This document shows, piece after piece, positions 1-7,252 of a stretch of 26,278 nucleotides of DNA (position 1 is the first letter of the stretch; each line of letters starts with the position of its first letter). The stretch comes from Ruminococcaceae bacterium UBA7127 (GTDB taxonomy: Bacteria > Bacillota > Clostridia > Oscillospirales > Acutalibacteraceae): positions 1 to 26,278 of the forward strand of contig DKXL01000039.1 of NCBI GenBank assembly GCA_002493005.1. The letters run 5' to 3'. The position numbers and the translations under genes are program-made. The notes under the pieces are model-generated. The model did not search any database. It was not told the origin of the DNA and worked only from the letters and a program-made list of their open reading frames with translations.

Positions 1-1
1 T

Positions 2-2326
2 ATAAAAATATCCGGTTTATCTTCTTTTGAAGTTGAAAAAAGAAAAAAAGAGGGAAAGGTAAATATTTCATCAAATCTGAAAACGAAATCCGTGAAGAGG
101 ATTTTTTACGATAATATTGTAACTTTGTTTAATCTTATAAATGTAGTTTTATTTATCGCACTTTTGCTTGTCGGCTCATACAAGAACATACTTTTTATGG
201 GGGTAGTTCTTACAAATATAGCAATCGGTGTTTTTCAGGAAATTCGATCAAAACGCAGTGTTGACAAGCTTTCAATATTGTCCGAACGTAAAATTACAGT
301 ATTGCGTGACGGTAAAGAATGTGAAATATCAAGAGAAGATATTGTGCTTGATGATGTCATAGTGTTATCAAGGGGAAGTCAGGTGCCTGCCGACTGTATT
401 TTGGTCAGAGGTGAGTGCAAAGCGAACGAAAGCCTGCTGACAGGTGAATCTGACTTAATACAGAAAAAAGTTAATGATGAAATGCTCTCGGGAAGTTTTG
501 TTTCATCGGGAAAATGCTTTGCAAAGGTCACAAAGGTGGGCGCAGACTGTTATGCTGCAAAGATTAATAATGAAGCAAAGTACATAAAGAAAGTTAATTC
601 TAAGATTTTAAAATCATTTAACTTTATTATTAAACTTTGCACATTTGTTATGTTCCCAATCGGTGTGTTTTTCTTTATAAATCAGTTTGGTATAGAGAAT
701 GGCAATATTCAGCAAGCAGTAATCAGCACGGTAGCAGCTTTAATCGGTATGATTCCAAAGGGAATGATTTTGCTTACAAGTTCTGTGCTTGCAGTTTCCA
801 TTATAAGGCTTTCAAAAAGCAAGGTGCTTGTACAGGAAATGTACTGCATAGAAACGCTTGCCCGTGTTGATGTGCTCTGTCTTGATAAAACAGGTACGCT
901 GACGGCTGATTCAATGAATGTTACCGATGTAATAAGCTTTGGCTCGTCCGAAGATGAAATCAAAATCGCCTTATCCTCTGTTGTAAATGCATCAGAAGAG
1001 ATTAACGCAACTCTTGATGCCATAGAATCTTACACTAAGAATGTTAATCCAATAAAAGCAACATCCTTTTCGCAGTTCAGTTCCGAAACAAAATGGTCCG
1101 GAGGAAGCTTTGAAAACGGCAAAACATACATTTTTGGTGCGGCTGAATTTGTTTTTAAAAACAAGGAAAAATATAAAAATGTTTTTGATAAGATAGATGA
1201 AATCAGTCAGACAGTAAGAATCCTGACTTTGTCTGTCAGCAACGGCAAAATTAGTAATTCGGAATTGCCTGATGATTTACAGCCTATGGCTTTAATACTT
1301 ATCAAGGATAAGCTCAGGGATAATGTAAATGAAACGATTGATTACTTTAAGAAGCAGGGAGTAAGATTAAAGGTAATTTCCGGCGACAGCGTGAAAACTG
1401 TTCAGAATATTGCAAAGGAAGTCGGTATAGAAGGAGCTGAAAATGCAGTGGATATGTCGACAGTTACTTCTGACGAACAGCTTAAAGAAGCAGCAGAAAG
1501 CTGTAATGTGTTCGGACGGGTTACTCCTGCGCAGAAAAAGAGTCTTGTTCTGGCTTTGAAGGAAAAAGGTCATTCTGTTGCTATGACTGGTGACGGTGTG
1601 AATGATGTTCTGGCACTTAAAGAAGCAGATTGTTCTGTTGCTATGGCATCGGGTAGCGATGCTGCAAGGAATGTGTCGCAGCTTATTCTTGTAAATAACG
1701 ATTTTGCCTCAATGCCGAGCGTTGTTGCTGAGGGAAGAAGAACTATCAATAATATTGAACAGAGCTCGGCACTTTATCTTGTAAAAACAATTTATTCTGT
1801 GCTTCTATCAATTTTATTTATATTTTTTAACTCCCAGTATCCATTTGAGCCGATTCAGCTCACGCTCATTGGTGCTTTTACAGTTGCAATTCCTTCATTT
1901 GTACTTGCTTTGCAGCCTAATGACAACAGGATTAAAGGTAATTTTACTGCAAAGATTTTTGCCCATGCCATTCCGTCTGCTGTATGTGTTATACTGAATA
2001 TAATTTTGATTATTAGTATTGGCAGTTTTTTTGGAGTTTCAAATCCCGACGAGCTTTCTACTCTCTGTGTTTATCTTACTGCTTTATCGTGCTTTTTGCT
2101 TGTAGTGCGCCTTTCTTTGCCAATCAATCTTTTAAGAGGAGTAATGCTTGCAGTAAGTATTAGCGGAGTTGTGCTGGGCAGTCTGTTTTTCAGCAGCTTG
2201 TTTTCGGTTGTACCGCTTTCTGCTCAGGGATTAATTATGCTTGCTGTTCTTGCAGTTGTTACATTAATATTGTTTAATGTTATGTATAATATAAACAGAC
2301 AAATAATTAAAAAATTTGATAAATAA
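2..2326 (+). CDS. Cation-translocating P-type ATPase, 5' end cut by window
   Basis: This is a P-type ATPase that uses ATP to move a cation across the membrane. The frame is open without a stop back to base 2. The upstream residues include GLSSFEVEKRKKEGKVN, the usual N-terminal cytoplasmic segment of this family, so the GTG at 92 is an internal codon and the true start lies left of the window. Visible motifs are TGES (440-451) in the actuator domain, DKTGTLT (884-904) with the phosphorylated Asp, and GDGVND (1589-1606) at the HAD hinge. Several hydrophobic segments sit before the DKTGTLT site and at the C-terminus (about 1770-2310). The set resembles the CtpE-like bacterial group. The fourth membrane segment reads MIPKGM, with Lys (758-760) where I expect Glu in the PEGL motif. 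The transported ion cannot be told from sequence. The next gene starts 17 bp after the stop, so the two are probably co-transcribed. Confidence 0.9.
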   Translation: MKISGLSSFEVEKRKKEGKVNISSNLKTKSVKRIFYDNIVTLFNLINVVLFIALLLVGSYKNILFMGVVLTNIAIGVFQEIRSKRSVDKLSILSERKITVLRDGKECEISREDIVLDDVIVLSRGSQVPADCILVRGECKANESLLTGESDLIQKKVNDEMLSGSFVSSGKCFAKVTKVGADCYAAKINNEAKYIKKVNSKILKSFNFIIKLCTFVMFPIGVFFFINQFGIENGNIQQAVISTVAALIGMIPKGMILLTSSVLAVSIIRLSKSKVLVQEMYCIETLARVDVLCLDKTGTLTADSMNVTDVISFGSSEDEIKIALSSVVNASEEINATLDAIESYTKNVNPIKATSFSQFSSETKWSGGSFENGKTYIFGAAEFVFKNKEKYKNVFDKIDEISQTVRILTLSVSNGKISNSELPDDLQPMALILIKDKLRDNVNETIDYFKKQGVRLKVISGDSVKTVQNIAKEVGIEGAENAVDMSTVTSDEQLKEAAESCNVFGRVTPAQKKSLVLALKEKGHSVAMTGDGVNDVLALKEADCSVAMASGSDAARNVSQLILVNNDFASMPSVVAEGRRTINNIEQSSALYLVKTIYSVLLSILFIFFNSQYPFEPIQLTLIGAFTVAIPSFVLALQPNDNRIKGNFTAKIFAHAIPSAVCVILNIILIISIGSFFGVSNPDELSTLCVYLTALSCFLLVVRLSLPINLLRGVMLAVSISGVVLGSLFFSSLFSVVPLSAQGLIMLAVLAVVTLILFNVMYNINRQIIKKFDK

Positions 2327-2343
2327 CATAAGAGAGATTAATA

Positions 2344-3711
2344 ATGAAGTTTATTATTCCGAAAGATGTAAAATATGTTTTGAATATTTTGTCCAGCAAT
2401 GGCTTTGAGGCATTCGTAGTCGGCGGATGCGTGCGTGACGCTTTGCTTGATATTACGCCTCACGATTGGGATATTTGCACTGATGCAAGACCTGATGAAA
2501 TTAAGAATGCTTTCAAGGATTTTTATACATTTGATTCAGGTATTAAGCACGGAACGATTTCTGTCATTTTTAATAAAGAGGTCTATGAAATTACGACATA
2601 CCGCATTGATGGCAGCTATGCCGATAATCGTCATCCCGAAAAAGTGACATTTACCAACAGCATTATAATGGACTTGTCACGCCGTGATTTTACAATTAAT
2701 GCGATAGCTTATAATGAGTATGTCGGACTTGTTGACCCGTTTGACGGACAAGCAGATATTATAAATAGAAAAATCCGTTGTGTAAATAATCCGGACAAGC
2801 GTTTTAGTGAGGACGCTCTCAGAATTATCAGAGCCATGCGATTTGCCTCAACCTACGGCTTTGATATAGAGAAAGAAACCTCCGAAGCAATTATCAGAAA
2901 CAGGAAACTGTTGAATAATATTGCTGCCGAGAGAATAAATATTGAATTTACAAAGCTGATTTGCGGTATAGATGCAGAAAATATTCTTAATAAATTCAGA
3001 GATGTTGTTGCGGTATTTATTCCTGAGCTTTCGGTAGAATTTGATTATAATCAGAAAAGCGGGCATCATAATCTTGATTTATGGCATCATACAACACGAT
3101 CGGTCAATTTGATTGAGCCTGATTCAGTTTTGCGTATAGCAATGCTTTTGCATGATATTGGAAAACCGCAGTGCAAAACAACCGATGAAAAAGGCGAGAG
3201 CCACTTTATTGGTCATCCAACTGTCAGTGCTGAGATGAGCAGAGTTATACTCAGACGACTGAAATACTCCTCCAATTTCATTGATGAGTGTGTATGCCTT
3301 ATCAGAAATCACGATGTCAGATATTCAGGTTCGCCAAGGCAGTTAAAACGCCTGCTTGAAAAAATAGGTGAGAGCAGAACAGAAAAGCTTTTTAAAATTT
3401 TTAGAGCCGATATTATGGCTCAGTCTGACTATGAAAAGCAAAACAAGCTTTCGCTTGTTGATTTGGCTGAAAAAGATTTTCATAATATTATTGAAAATGA
3501 ACAGTGCTTCAGCCTTAAACAGCTTGCAGTGAACGGAAGTGATGTGATAGCCGTAGGAATTAAGAACGGAAGATTAATAGGAGATACACTCAGGAAGCTT
3601 CTTGATATGGTAATTAATGACGAAATAGAAAATGACCGTACACTGCTCTTAGAAAAAGCAAAAGAGATAGCAGGCAATAATTATAATCAGACGCAATCTG
3701 ACGTAAAATAA
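2344..3711 (+). CDS. cca: tRNA CCA-adding nucleotidyltransferase with HD domain
   Basis: The product adds or repairs the 3'-terminal CCA of tRNAs using CTP and ATP. The N-terminus has the class II polymerase-beta fold signature VVGGCVRDALL (residues 25-35), followed by the metal-binding DWD (41-43) and RRDFTINA, which is typical of this family and of poly(A) polymerases. An HD phosphohydrolase-like domain follows, with a LLHDIGKP motif near residue 270 and later GHP and NHD elements. At 455 residues the length fits HD-containing CCA enzymes. The gene follows the P-type ATPase by 17 bp and has only a weak AGAGAG ribosome site. Both tRNA genes in this window encode their own CCA, so here the enzyme would act mainly in repair. 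A poly(A) polymerase role is the main alternative but is less likely in this group. Confidence 0.9.
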   Translation: MKFIIPKDVKYVLNILSSNGFEAFVVGGCVRDALLDITPHDWDICTDARPDEIKNAFKDFYTFDSGIKHGTISVIFNKEVYEITTYRIDGSYADNRHPEKVTFTNSIIMDLSRRDFTINAIAYNEYVGLVDPFDGQADIINRKIRCVNNPDKRFSEDALRIIRAMRFASTYGFDIEKETSEAIIRNRKLLNNIAAERINIEFTKLICGIDAENILNKFRDVVAVFIPELSVEFDYNQKSGHHNLDLWHHTTRSVNLIEPDSVLRIAMLLHDIGKPQCKTTDEKGESHFIGHPTVSAEMSRVILRRLKYSSNFIDECVCLIRNHDVRYSGSPRQLKRLLEKIGESRTEKLFKIFRADIMAQSDYEKQNKLSLVDLAEKDFHNIIENEQCFSLKQLAVNGSDVIAVGIKNGRLIGDTLRKLLDMVINDEIENDRTLLLEKAKEIAGNNYNQTQSDVK

Positions 3712-3732
3712 ATTTTATAATGTAAATAATGC

Positions 3733-3761
3733 TTGATTTTTCTATTAATTTCTGATATAAT
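3733..3761 (+). promoter_or_regulatory. Sigma-A type promoter of tRNA-Ser
   Basis: TTGATT (3733-3738) and TATAAT (3756-3761) are separated by exactly 17 bp and lie 14 bp before the first base of the tRNA. It is a strong consensus match just after the cca gene. Confidence 0.75.
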
Positions 3762-3775
3762 GTTTTGCGGTAGTT

Positions 3776-3868
3776 GGAGAGATGTCCGAGCTGGCCGAAG
3801 GAGCATGATTGGAAATCATGTGTACGGGTTTCCCCGTACCAGGGGTTCGAATCCCCTTCTCTCCGCCA
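3776..3868 (+). tRNA. tRNA-Ser (anticodon GGA)
   Basis: This is a complete class II tRNA. The acceptor arms GGAGAGA (3776-3782) and TCTCTCC (3858-3864) pair perfectly. Discriminator G and an encoded CCA (3866-3868) follow. The anticodon stem CATGA/TCATG holds the loop TTGGAAA, with anticodon GGA at 3811-3813, which reads UCC and UCU. The long variable arm GTACGGG/CCCGTAC identifies serine. The T arm GGGGTTCGAATCCCC is standard. Confidence 0.97.
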
Positions 3869-3869
3869 C

Positions 3870-3900
3870 AAAGTGCTGATTTAATTGGCACTTTTTCTTT
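3870..3900 (+). terminator. Rho-independent terminator of tRNA-Ser
   Basis: AAAGTGC (3870-3876) pairs with GCACTTT (3888-3894), followed by a T-rich run. It begins two bases after the tRNA end. Confidence 0.8.
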
Positions 3901-3928
3901 TTTGTGTTGCATTTTCAAAATTAGTACG

Positions 3929-3941
3929 ACAAATCGGGATT
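3929..3941 (+). repeat. Leader repeat, copy 1 (ACAAATCGGGATT)
   Basis: This 13-bp motif lies 18 bp upstream of the MazG-like start. An identical copy lies 19 bp upstream of the next gene (4590-4602), with the ribosome site at a similar distance in both. In this copy ACAAAT and ATTTGT also form a small perfect hairpin around CGGG. The sequence at the expected -10 spacing is CAAAAT with no good -35, so this copy seems to lack a full promoter and may depend on readthrough past the tRNA terminator. Confidence 0.75.
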
Positions 3942-3959
3942 TGTGGAGGAGAGCACATT

Positions 3960-4307
3960 ATGAAAGTAACAATAGAAGAGCTGGAAGCTTATTTACTTGA
4001 CCATTACAGTAACGGTGGAATCGACCAAAGTTTATTTATGAAACTCGTAGAAGAAATTGGGGAGGTAGCCGAAGTCTTGAATAAAAAAGCAGGTAGAAAA
4101 ACATCTGGCAATGAAGATTTGCGGGCACAACTAGGTAATGAACTAGCAGATGTGATACATTACACTGTTGCTATTGCTGCATTGAATGGTCTTGATATGA
4201 ACGAAGTCATAATAGAAAAGGATAAAACAGCTTCCGTAAAATACAATCATAAAACGAATTTGGAACAGTTCATCGCTGAAATGCGAAATAAAGAATTGGA
4301 TAGCTAA
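3960..4307 (+). CDS. MazG-like nucleotide pyrophosphohydrolase
   Basis: This small all-alpha NTP pyrophosphohydrolase would hydrolyse a nucleoside triphosphate to monophosphate and pyrophosphate. The metal-binding motif of the MazG/dUTPase-2 superfamily is visible as EE-x-x-E (Glu31, Glu32, Glu35) followed by E-x-x-D (Glu61, Asp64) in NELADVIHYT. It has 115 residues, the single-domain size. The frame is open further upstream to 3885, but ATG 3960 is chosen because GGAGGAGAG lies just before it. It is the first of two genes with shared flanks: the leader motif at 3929 and the 63-bp element starting at its own stop codon. Its substrate is unknown. Roles proposed for such enzymes include nucleotide-pool cleaning and stress or phage response. 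It is not the MazF toxin. Confidence 0.82.
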   Translation: MKVTIEELEAYLLDHYSNGGIDQSLFMKLVEEIGEVAEVLNKKAGRKTSGNEDLRAQLGNELADVIHYTVAIAALNGLDMNEVIIEKDKTASVKYNHKTNLEQFIAEMRNKELDS

Positions 4308-4367
4308 ATTCCTGTTTGATGATGTCCCTACGAATAGCTTTTCACCATTTTTGGGGGTGCAAAATAA
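4305..4367 (+). repeat. 63-bp 3' element, copy 1
   Basis: It begins with the TAA stop of the MazG-like gene and matches 5057-5118 at all but about seven positions plus one one-base gap. Outer arms TTTG (4315-4318) and CAAA (4360-4363) and inner arms CCC (4326-4328) and GGG (4353-4355) could form an imperfect stem-loop. Neither copy ends in a T tract typical of a terminator. Confidence 0.8.
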
Positions 4368-4553
4368 AACAAGTGGGTGCATTTCTCTTTGAGGGGATGC
4401 ATCGGTATCGGCTTTCTATTAAAGCTAGGGTTATTTGCCATATAACAGTACAACTTTAGCAGTTGTGCTGTTTTTCTTTTATGAATGACGCAACAGTGGA
4501 TTCGAAGCCGAGCGTATAAAAAACAGTACGGTGGGCTTGTTCTTTTCAGTGTA
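4368..4553. other. Gene-free spacer between the two modules
   Basis: I see no coding region here with a ribosome site. It contains a TGCAT/ATGCA inverted repeat near 4377-4403, a short GCTTT/AAAGC hairpin near 4410-4425, and the strong terminator listed separately at 4445-4480. The remaining bases up to the promoter at 4554 show no recognisable element. Confidence 0.6.
4445..4480 (+). terminator. Rho-independent terminator downstream of the MazG-like gene
   Basis: ACAGTACAAC (4445-4454) pairs with GTTGTGCTGT (4462-4471) with one wobble pair, followed by TTTTCTTTT. It separates transcription of the first module from the second. Confidence 0.85.
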
Positions 4554-4582
4554 TTGACTGGCATATTGCACTGTGATACAAT
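4554..4582 (+). promoter_or_regulatory. Sigma-A type promoter of the second module
   Basis: TTGACT (4554-4559) and TACAAT (4577-4582) are separated by 17 bp. The shared leader motif follows 7 bp downstream, inside the predicted 5' untranslated region. Confidence 0.75.
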
Positions 4583-4589
4583 GAGCGTA

Positions 4590-4602
4590 ACAAATCGGGA
4601 TT
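4590..4602 (+). repeat. Leader repeat, copy 2 (ACAAATCGGGATT)
   Basis: It is identical over 13 bp to 3929-3941. The ribosome site AGGAGA (4608-4613) and the ATG at 4622 follow at nearly the same spacing as in copy 1. Confidence 0.75.
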
Positions 4603-4621
4603 CGATTAGGAGAAAAGAAAA

Positions 4622-5059
4622 ATGTGTGAAGAATGTTACTCTTATGAAAACAGAATTACGCCATTAATAAATCCATTGGATTGTTTAGAAAAACATACTC
4701 AATATATTTGTGGAACTTGTGGGCGTTGTATTTGTATTGAACATGACACAAATAGAGGATTGCAAAGGTGGAATTTCCCTTTTAAGTCGTTAGAAATTGC
4801 AAAACTCTATTTACGAACAGCCGACTATACAACAAAAAAGTCATGTGGTATTTATGAGATAAAAAATAGTAAAGGCAGAGTATCTTATAAAATATTCGCA
4901 AAAAATGAGGATTTACAAATATTTTTGAAAAGAAACAAAGACAAGAAATGTAAACAAATGACACCCATCTTTAAAGTCGAAGAATATAAAGAATACCCAC
5001 ACACAGAAATACGAAAATTAACTTCTGATGAAATAAAGCAGTATATGAGTGAACGTTAA
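4622..5059 (+). CDS. Unrecognised Cys-rich (possible zinc-binding) protein
   Basis: I do not recognise the family. The 145-residue protein starts with a Cys-rich region: C2-x-x-C5, then C21, and a cluster C30-x-x-C33-x-x-C36-x-C38 followed by His41. This suggests one or two zinc sites. The middle is rich in Lys, Tyr and aromatic residues, and the C-terminal third is strongly charged with Lys and Glu. No signal peptide or membrane segment is visible, so it is probably cytoplasmic. The start is supported by AGGAGA eight bases upstream and a near-consensus promoter at 4554. It is flanked by the same leader and 3' elements as the MazG-like gene. Nucleic-acid binding is possible from the charge and zinc pattern, but that is only inference. 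Confidence 0.75.
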   Translation: MCEECYSYENRITPLINPLDCLEKHTQYICGTCGRCICIEHDTNRGLQRWNFPFKSLEIAKLYLRTADYTTKKSCGIYEIKNSKGRVSYKIFAKNEDLQIFLKRNKDKKCKQMTPIFKVEEYKEYPHTEIRKLTSDEIKQYMSER

Positions 5060-5118
5060 ATTCCGGTTTGATGATGTCCCGATGGATAGCTTTTCACCGT
5101 TTCGGGGGTTCAAAATAA
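5057..5118 (+). repeat. 63-bp 3' element, copy 2
   Basis: It begins with the TAA stop of the Cys-rich gene and is about 87% identical to 4305-4367. Outer arms TTTGA (5067-5071) and TCAAA (5110-5114) and inner arms CCCGA (5078-5082) and TCGGG (5102-5106) pair exactly, with asymmetric internal loops of 6 and 3 bases between them. Confidence 0.8.
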
Positions 5119-5164
5119 GCCAGGAAAGGAAAAATCATTTTTAATTCTGATTAAGTTTTGTGTT

Positions 5165-5917
5165 ATGAAGAAAATCTATTCAATTGTTTTGATTATAGTT
5201 ATGATAATAATTAGCAGCACTTTAACTGCATTTGCTGCTGACAGCGTCAGCTTTGAATTAAGCGGTGCTGATGCTGCTCCAAACAGGCTTGTAACGCTGG
5301 AACTAAAAGCAAAGTCATCACAGAAGTTTTGTGCTGCCCTATTTGAATTCTCATACGACACCAAAATGCTTGAATTCAGGTCGGTAAAAGTGAGTAAAGA
5401 CAGTTCAAAGATTAAAGCAAACGACCTTGGCGGTAAAGTAAAAGTCAGTTTTCTCAATTCTGAGGGGCTTTCGATTTCTGAGATGAATACGATATTTACA
5501 ATCACCTTTAAGACAAGCCTTCAAGGCTCAACATTTGTTGATTACAAGGTCAGCGATTGTGTTGACGGCAATGTTAACTCTCTTGATGTTGGTCAGTGCA
5601 GTTCTTCCGAAATTACAGTCAGCAAAACTCACAATAACACTTCAGATAAAAATAATAAATCAGAAAGCAAAAGCAAAGACGATAGCAAATCAAGCGGAAA
5701 CAGCAAACGCAGTTCTAAAGAAAGTTCCTCATCACCGGCAAGTATTGATGAATGGGGTGAATTAAATCCGATAAACGACAAAAGCACTATGTTTCTGATA
5801 ATCGGGCTTGTGGGCGGAGCTTCGCTTGTAATACTGACTGTGCTTGCATTTTTAATCGGCAGGCACTCAATTCAAAATAAAATTAAAAATCAAAGTAACG
5901 ATACCGATAATCCGTAG
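5165..5917 (+). CDS. Membrane-anchored cohesin-like domain protein
   Basis: The product is a 250-residue surface protein. It has a signal peptide (residues 1-24, cleavage near AFA-AD) and a beta-rich domain at about 27-153. That domain has cohesin-type features: FEFSYDTKMLEFRSVKV near the first third and a hydrophobic IFTITFKTS strand. A Ser/Lys/Asn-rich linker (about 155-195) follows, then one hydrophobic segment near 207-230 and a short basic tail. Cohesins bind dockerins, and a dockerin-bearing esterase is encoded at 24371-25825, so a role in holding enzymes at the cell surface is plausible. The domain is a little short for a cohesin and could be a related carbohydrate-binding-like fold. 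No good ribosome site lies just before ATG 5165, and the repeat element ends only 46 bp upstream. A convergent terminator follows. Confidence 0.75.
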   Translation: MKKIYSIVLIIVMIIISSTLTAFAADSVSFELSGADAAPNRLVTLELKAKSSQKFCAALFEFSYDTKMLEFRSVKVSKDSSKIKANDLGGKVKVSFLNSEGLSISEMNTIFTITFKTSLQGSTFVDYKVSDCVDGNVNSLDVGQCSSSEITVSKTHNNTSDKNNKSESKSKDDSKSSGNSKRSSKESSSSPASIDEWGELNPINDKSTMFLIIGLVGGASLVILTVLAFLIGRHSIQNKIKNQSNDTDNP

Positions 5918-5948
5918 GATTAATACTACAATGCAGACTACAGAAAAT

Positions 5949-5976
5949 AAAAAAGCGGCATTACGCCGCTTTTTTT
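5949..5976. terminator. Bidirectional terminator
   Basis: AGCGGC (5954-5959) pairs with GCCGCT (5965-5970), flanked by A and T runs on either side. It sits between the convergent cohesin-like gene and apgM and can serve both. Confidence 0.88.
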
Positions 5977-6003
5977 ATGTAATATGTAATTATATTAAAT
6001 TAC

Positions 6004-7215
6004 TTACTTTGAAAGGAAGTAATCCATCATTGTAAAGCCTTTTTCAATATAATTGCCTGTTTGTGAAGCAGTTTTTTCACAGAAGCATTTAACGTTGCTG
6101 TCAATCTCATTTTTACTGTCATAAATAAGATACGGAACAGGATTTGAACTGTGCGTACGTATTGATAGCGGCGTCGGATGGTCGGGACACACCAAAACTG
6201 CAAAATCATCATACGACTTTAAAAAATCGGTAACAGGGCCGAGAATATGCTTATCAATAAGCTCGATAGCCTTAACCTTGTTTTGTACCTCGCCGCGATG
6301 TCCGCACTCGTCGGGAGCTTCAACGTGAATATATACTAAATCTGCACCGTTTTTAAATTCTTTAATTGCCGCCTGACATTTGCCGTCAAAGTTTGTATCA
6401 AGATAGCCTGTTGCACCGTCAACATCAACACTGTTCATCTCAGCGCATATTGCAATGCCCTTTAAGAGATCAACCGCAGAAATCATACTGCCTTTTTTGC
6501 CGAATTTGCTTGTAAAACTGTCAAGACGAGGCTTTGTACCCTCACCCCAAAGCCAAATTGAGTTTGCAGGACGTCTGCCGTTTTGAACTCTTGCTTTATT
6601 TACAGGGTGATCCTTAAGCAATTCATAACTCTTTTTCATAAGTTCATACAGCTTTGCAGTGTCGTCCCCTTTGGGAATATACTGTGTAATTACACGATTT
6701 GAAATATCATGAGGCGGTGTAAGTTCACCCGGATGCGGATTGCCGTTGTTCCAAACAAGGCAATGACGATATGACACGCCTGAATAAAATTTGAACGTTT
6801 CGTCGCCAAGCTGCTCCTGAATATAGTCAATGAGAATTTTTGCTTCCTCGGTTGATATATCGTCAGCACAGTAATCAACCATTGTTTTATCCTCATAATT
6901 CGGTTCATCTGAAAGAGTTACAAGATTACATCTTAATGTTACGTCTGTGTTTTTTAAATCTATGCCGATACTTGCAGCTTCAAGCGGAGAACGTCCGCTG
7001 TAATAAACAGCCGGCTCATAGCCCAAAACAGACAGGTTTGCAACGTCACTTCCGGGCTTTAAACCCTCGGCTACAGTTTTTACCATACCGACCTCACTCT
7101 TAGATGCAAGAGCATCCATACAAGGCTTGTATGCCTTAGCCATCGGAGTTGAATTATCAAGCTGAGCGTTTGGTTCATCAGCCATACCGTCACACAACAT
7201 TACCAAATATTTCAT
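6004..7215 (-). CDS. apgM: Cofactor-independent phosphoglycerate mutase, archaeal type
   Basis: The product interconverts 3- and 2-phosphoglycerate in glycolysis without 2,3-bisphosphoglycerate. Alkaline-phosphatase-superfamily motifs are visible: the N-terminal metal site VMLCDGMAD, the Ser-bearing GSDVANLSVLGY near residues 54-65, the mid-protein EAPDECGHRGE, and the C-terminal metal site CPDHPTPLSIRTHSSNPVP. The length of 403 residues matches the archaeal-type enzyme rather than the longer bacterial GpmI (about 510). A fused phosphonomutase-like annotation is sometimes used for the same family. AAGGGATG precedes the ATG. It lies 37 bp after prfB on the same strand, so the two likely form an operon. 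Confidence 0.92.
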   Translation of the reverse strand: MKYLVMLCDGMADEPNAQLDNSTPMAKAYKPCMDALASKSEVGMVKTVAEGLKPGSDVANLSVLGYEPAVYYSGRSPLEAASIGIDLKNTDVTLRCNLVTLSDEPNYEDKTMVDYCADDISTEEAKILIDYIQEQLGDETFKFYSGVSYRHCLVWNNGNPHPGELTPPHDISNRVITQYIPKGDDTAKLYELMKKSYELLKDHPVNKARVQNGRRPANSIWLWGEGTKPRLDSFTSKFGKKGSMISAVDLLKGIAICAEMNSVDVDGATGYLDTNFDGKCQAAIKEFKNGADLVYIHVEAPDECGHRGEVQNKVKAIELIDKHILGPVTDFLKSYDDFAVLVCPDHPTPLSIRTHSSNPVPYLIYDSKNEIDSNVKCFCEKTASQTGNYIEKGFTMMDYFLSK

Positions 7216-7252
7216 TTAAATCATCCCTTTGAATTGATAAAACTATTTTAAA

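Noticed and set aside
92..94. GTG at 92 as start of the P-type ATPase
   Set aside because: The frame stays open to base 2 with family-like N-terminal residues and no ribosome site before the GTG, so the gene begins outside the window.
3960..4307. A MazEF toxin-antitoxin locus
   Set aside because: The protein is a MazG-type pyrophosphohydrolase. It has no MazF fold and no antitoxin partner is adjacent.
4305..5118. The repeated 3' elements as true integron attC sites
   Set aside because: No GTTRRRY/RYYYAAC core pair is convincing and no tyrosine integrase lies in the window. Only the general layout is similar.
3776..5165. A classical tRNA-targeted genomic island
   Set aside because: The 3' end of tRNA-Ser is not repeated downstream of the modules and no integrase gene is present, so an att-flanked island is not supported.
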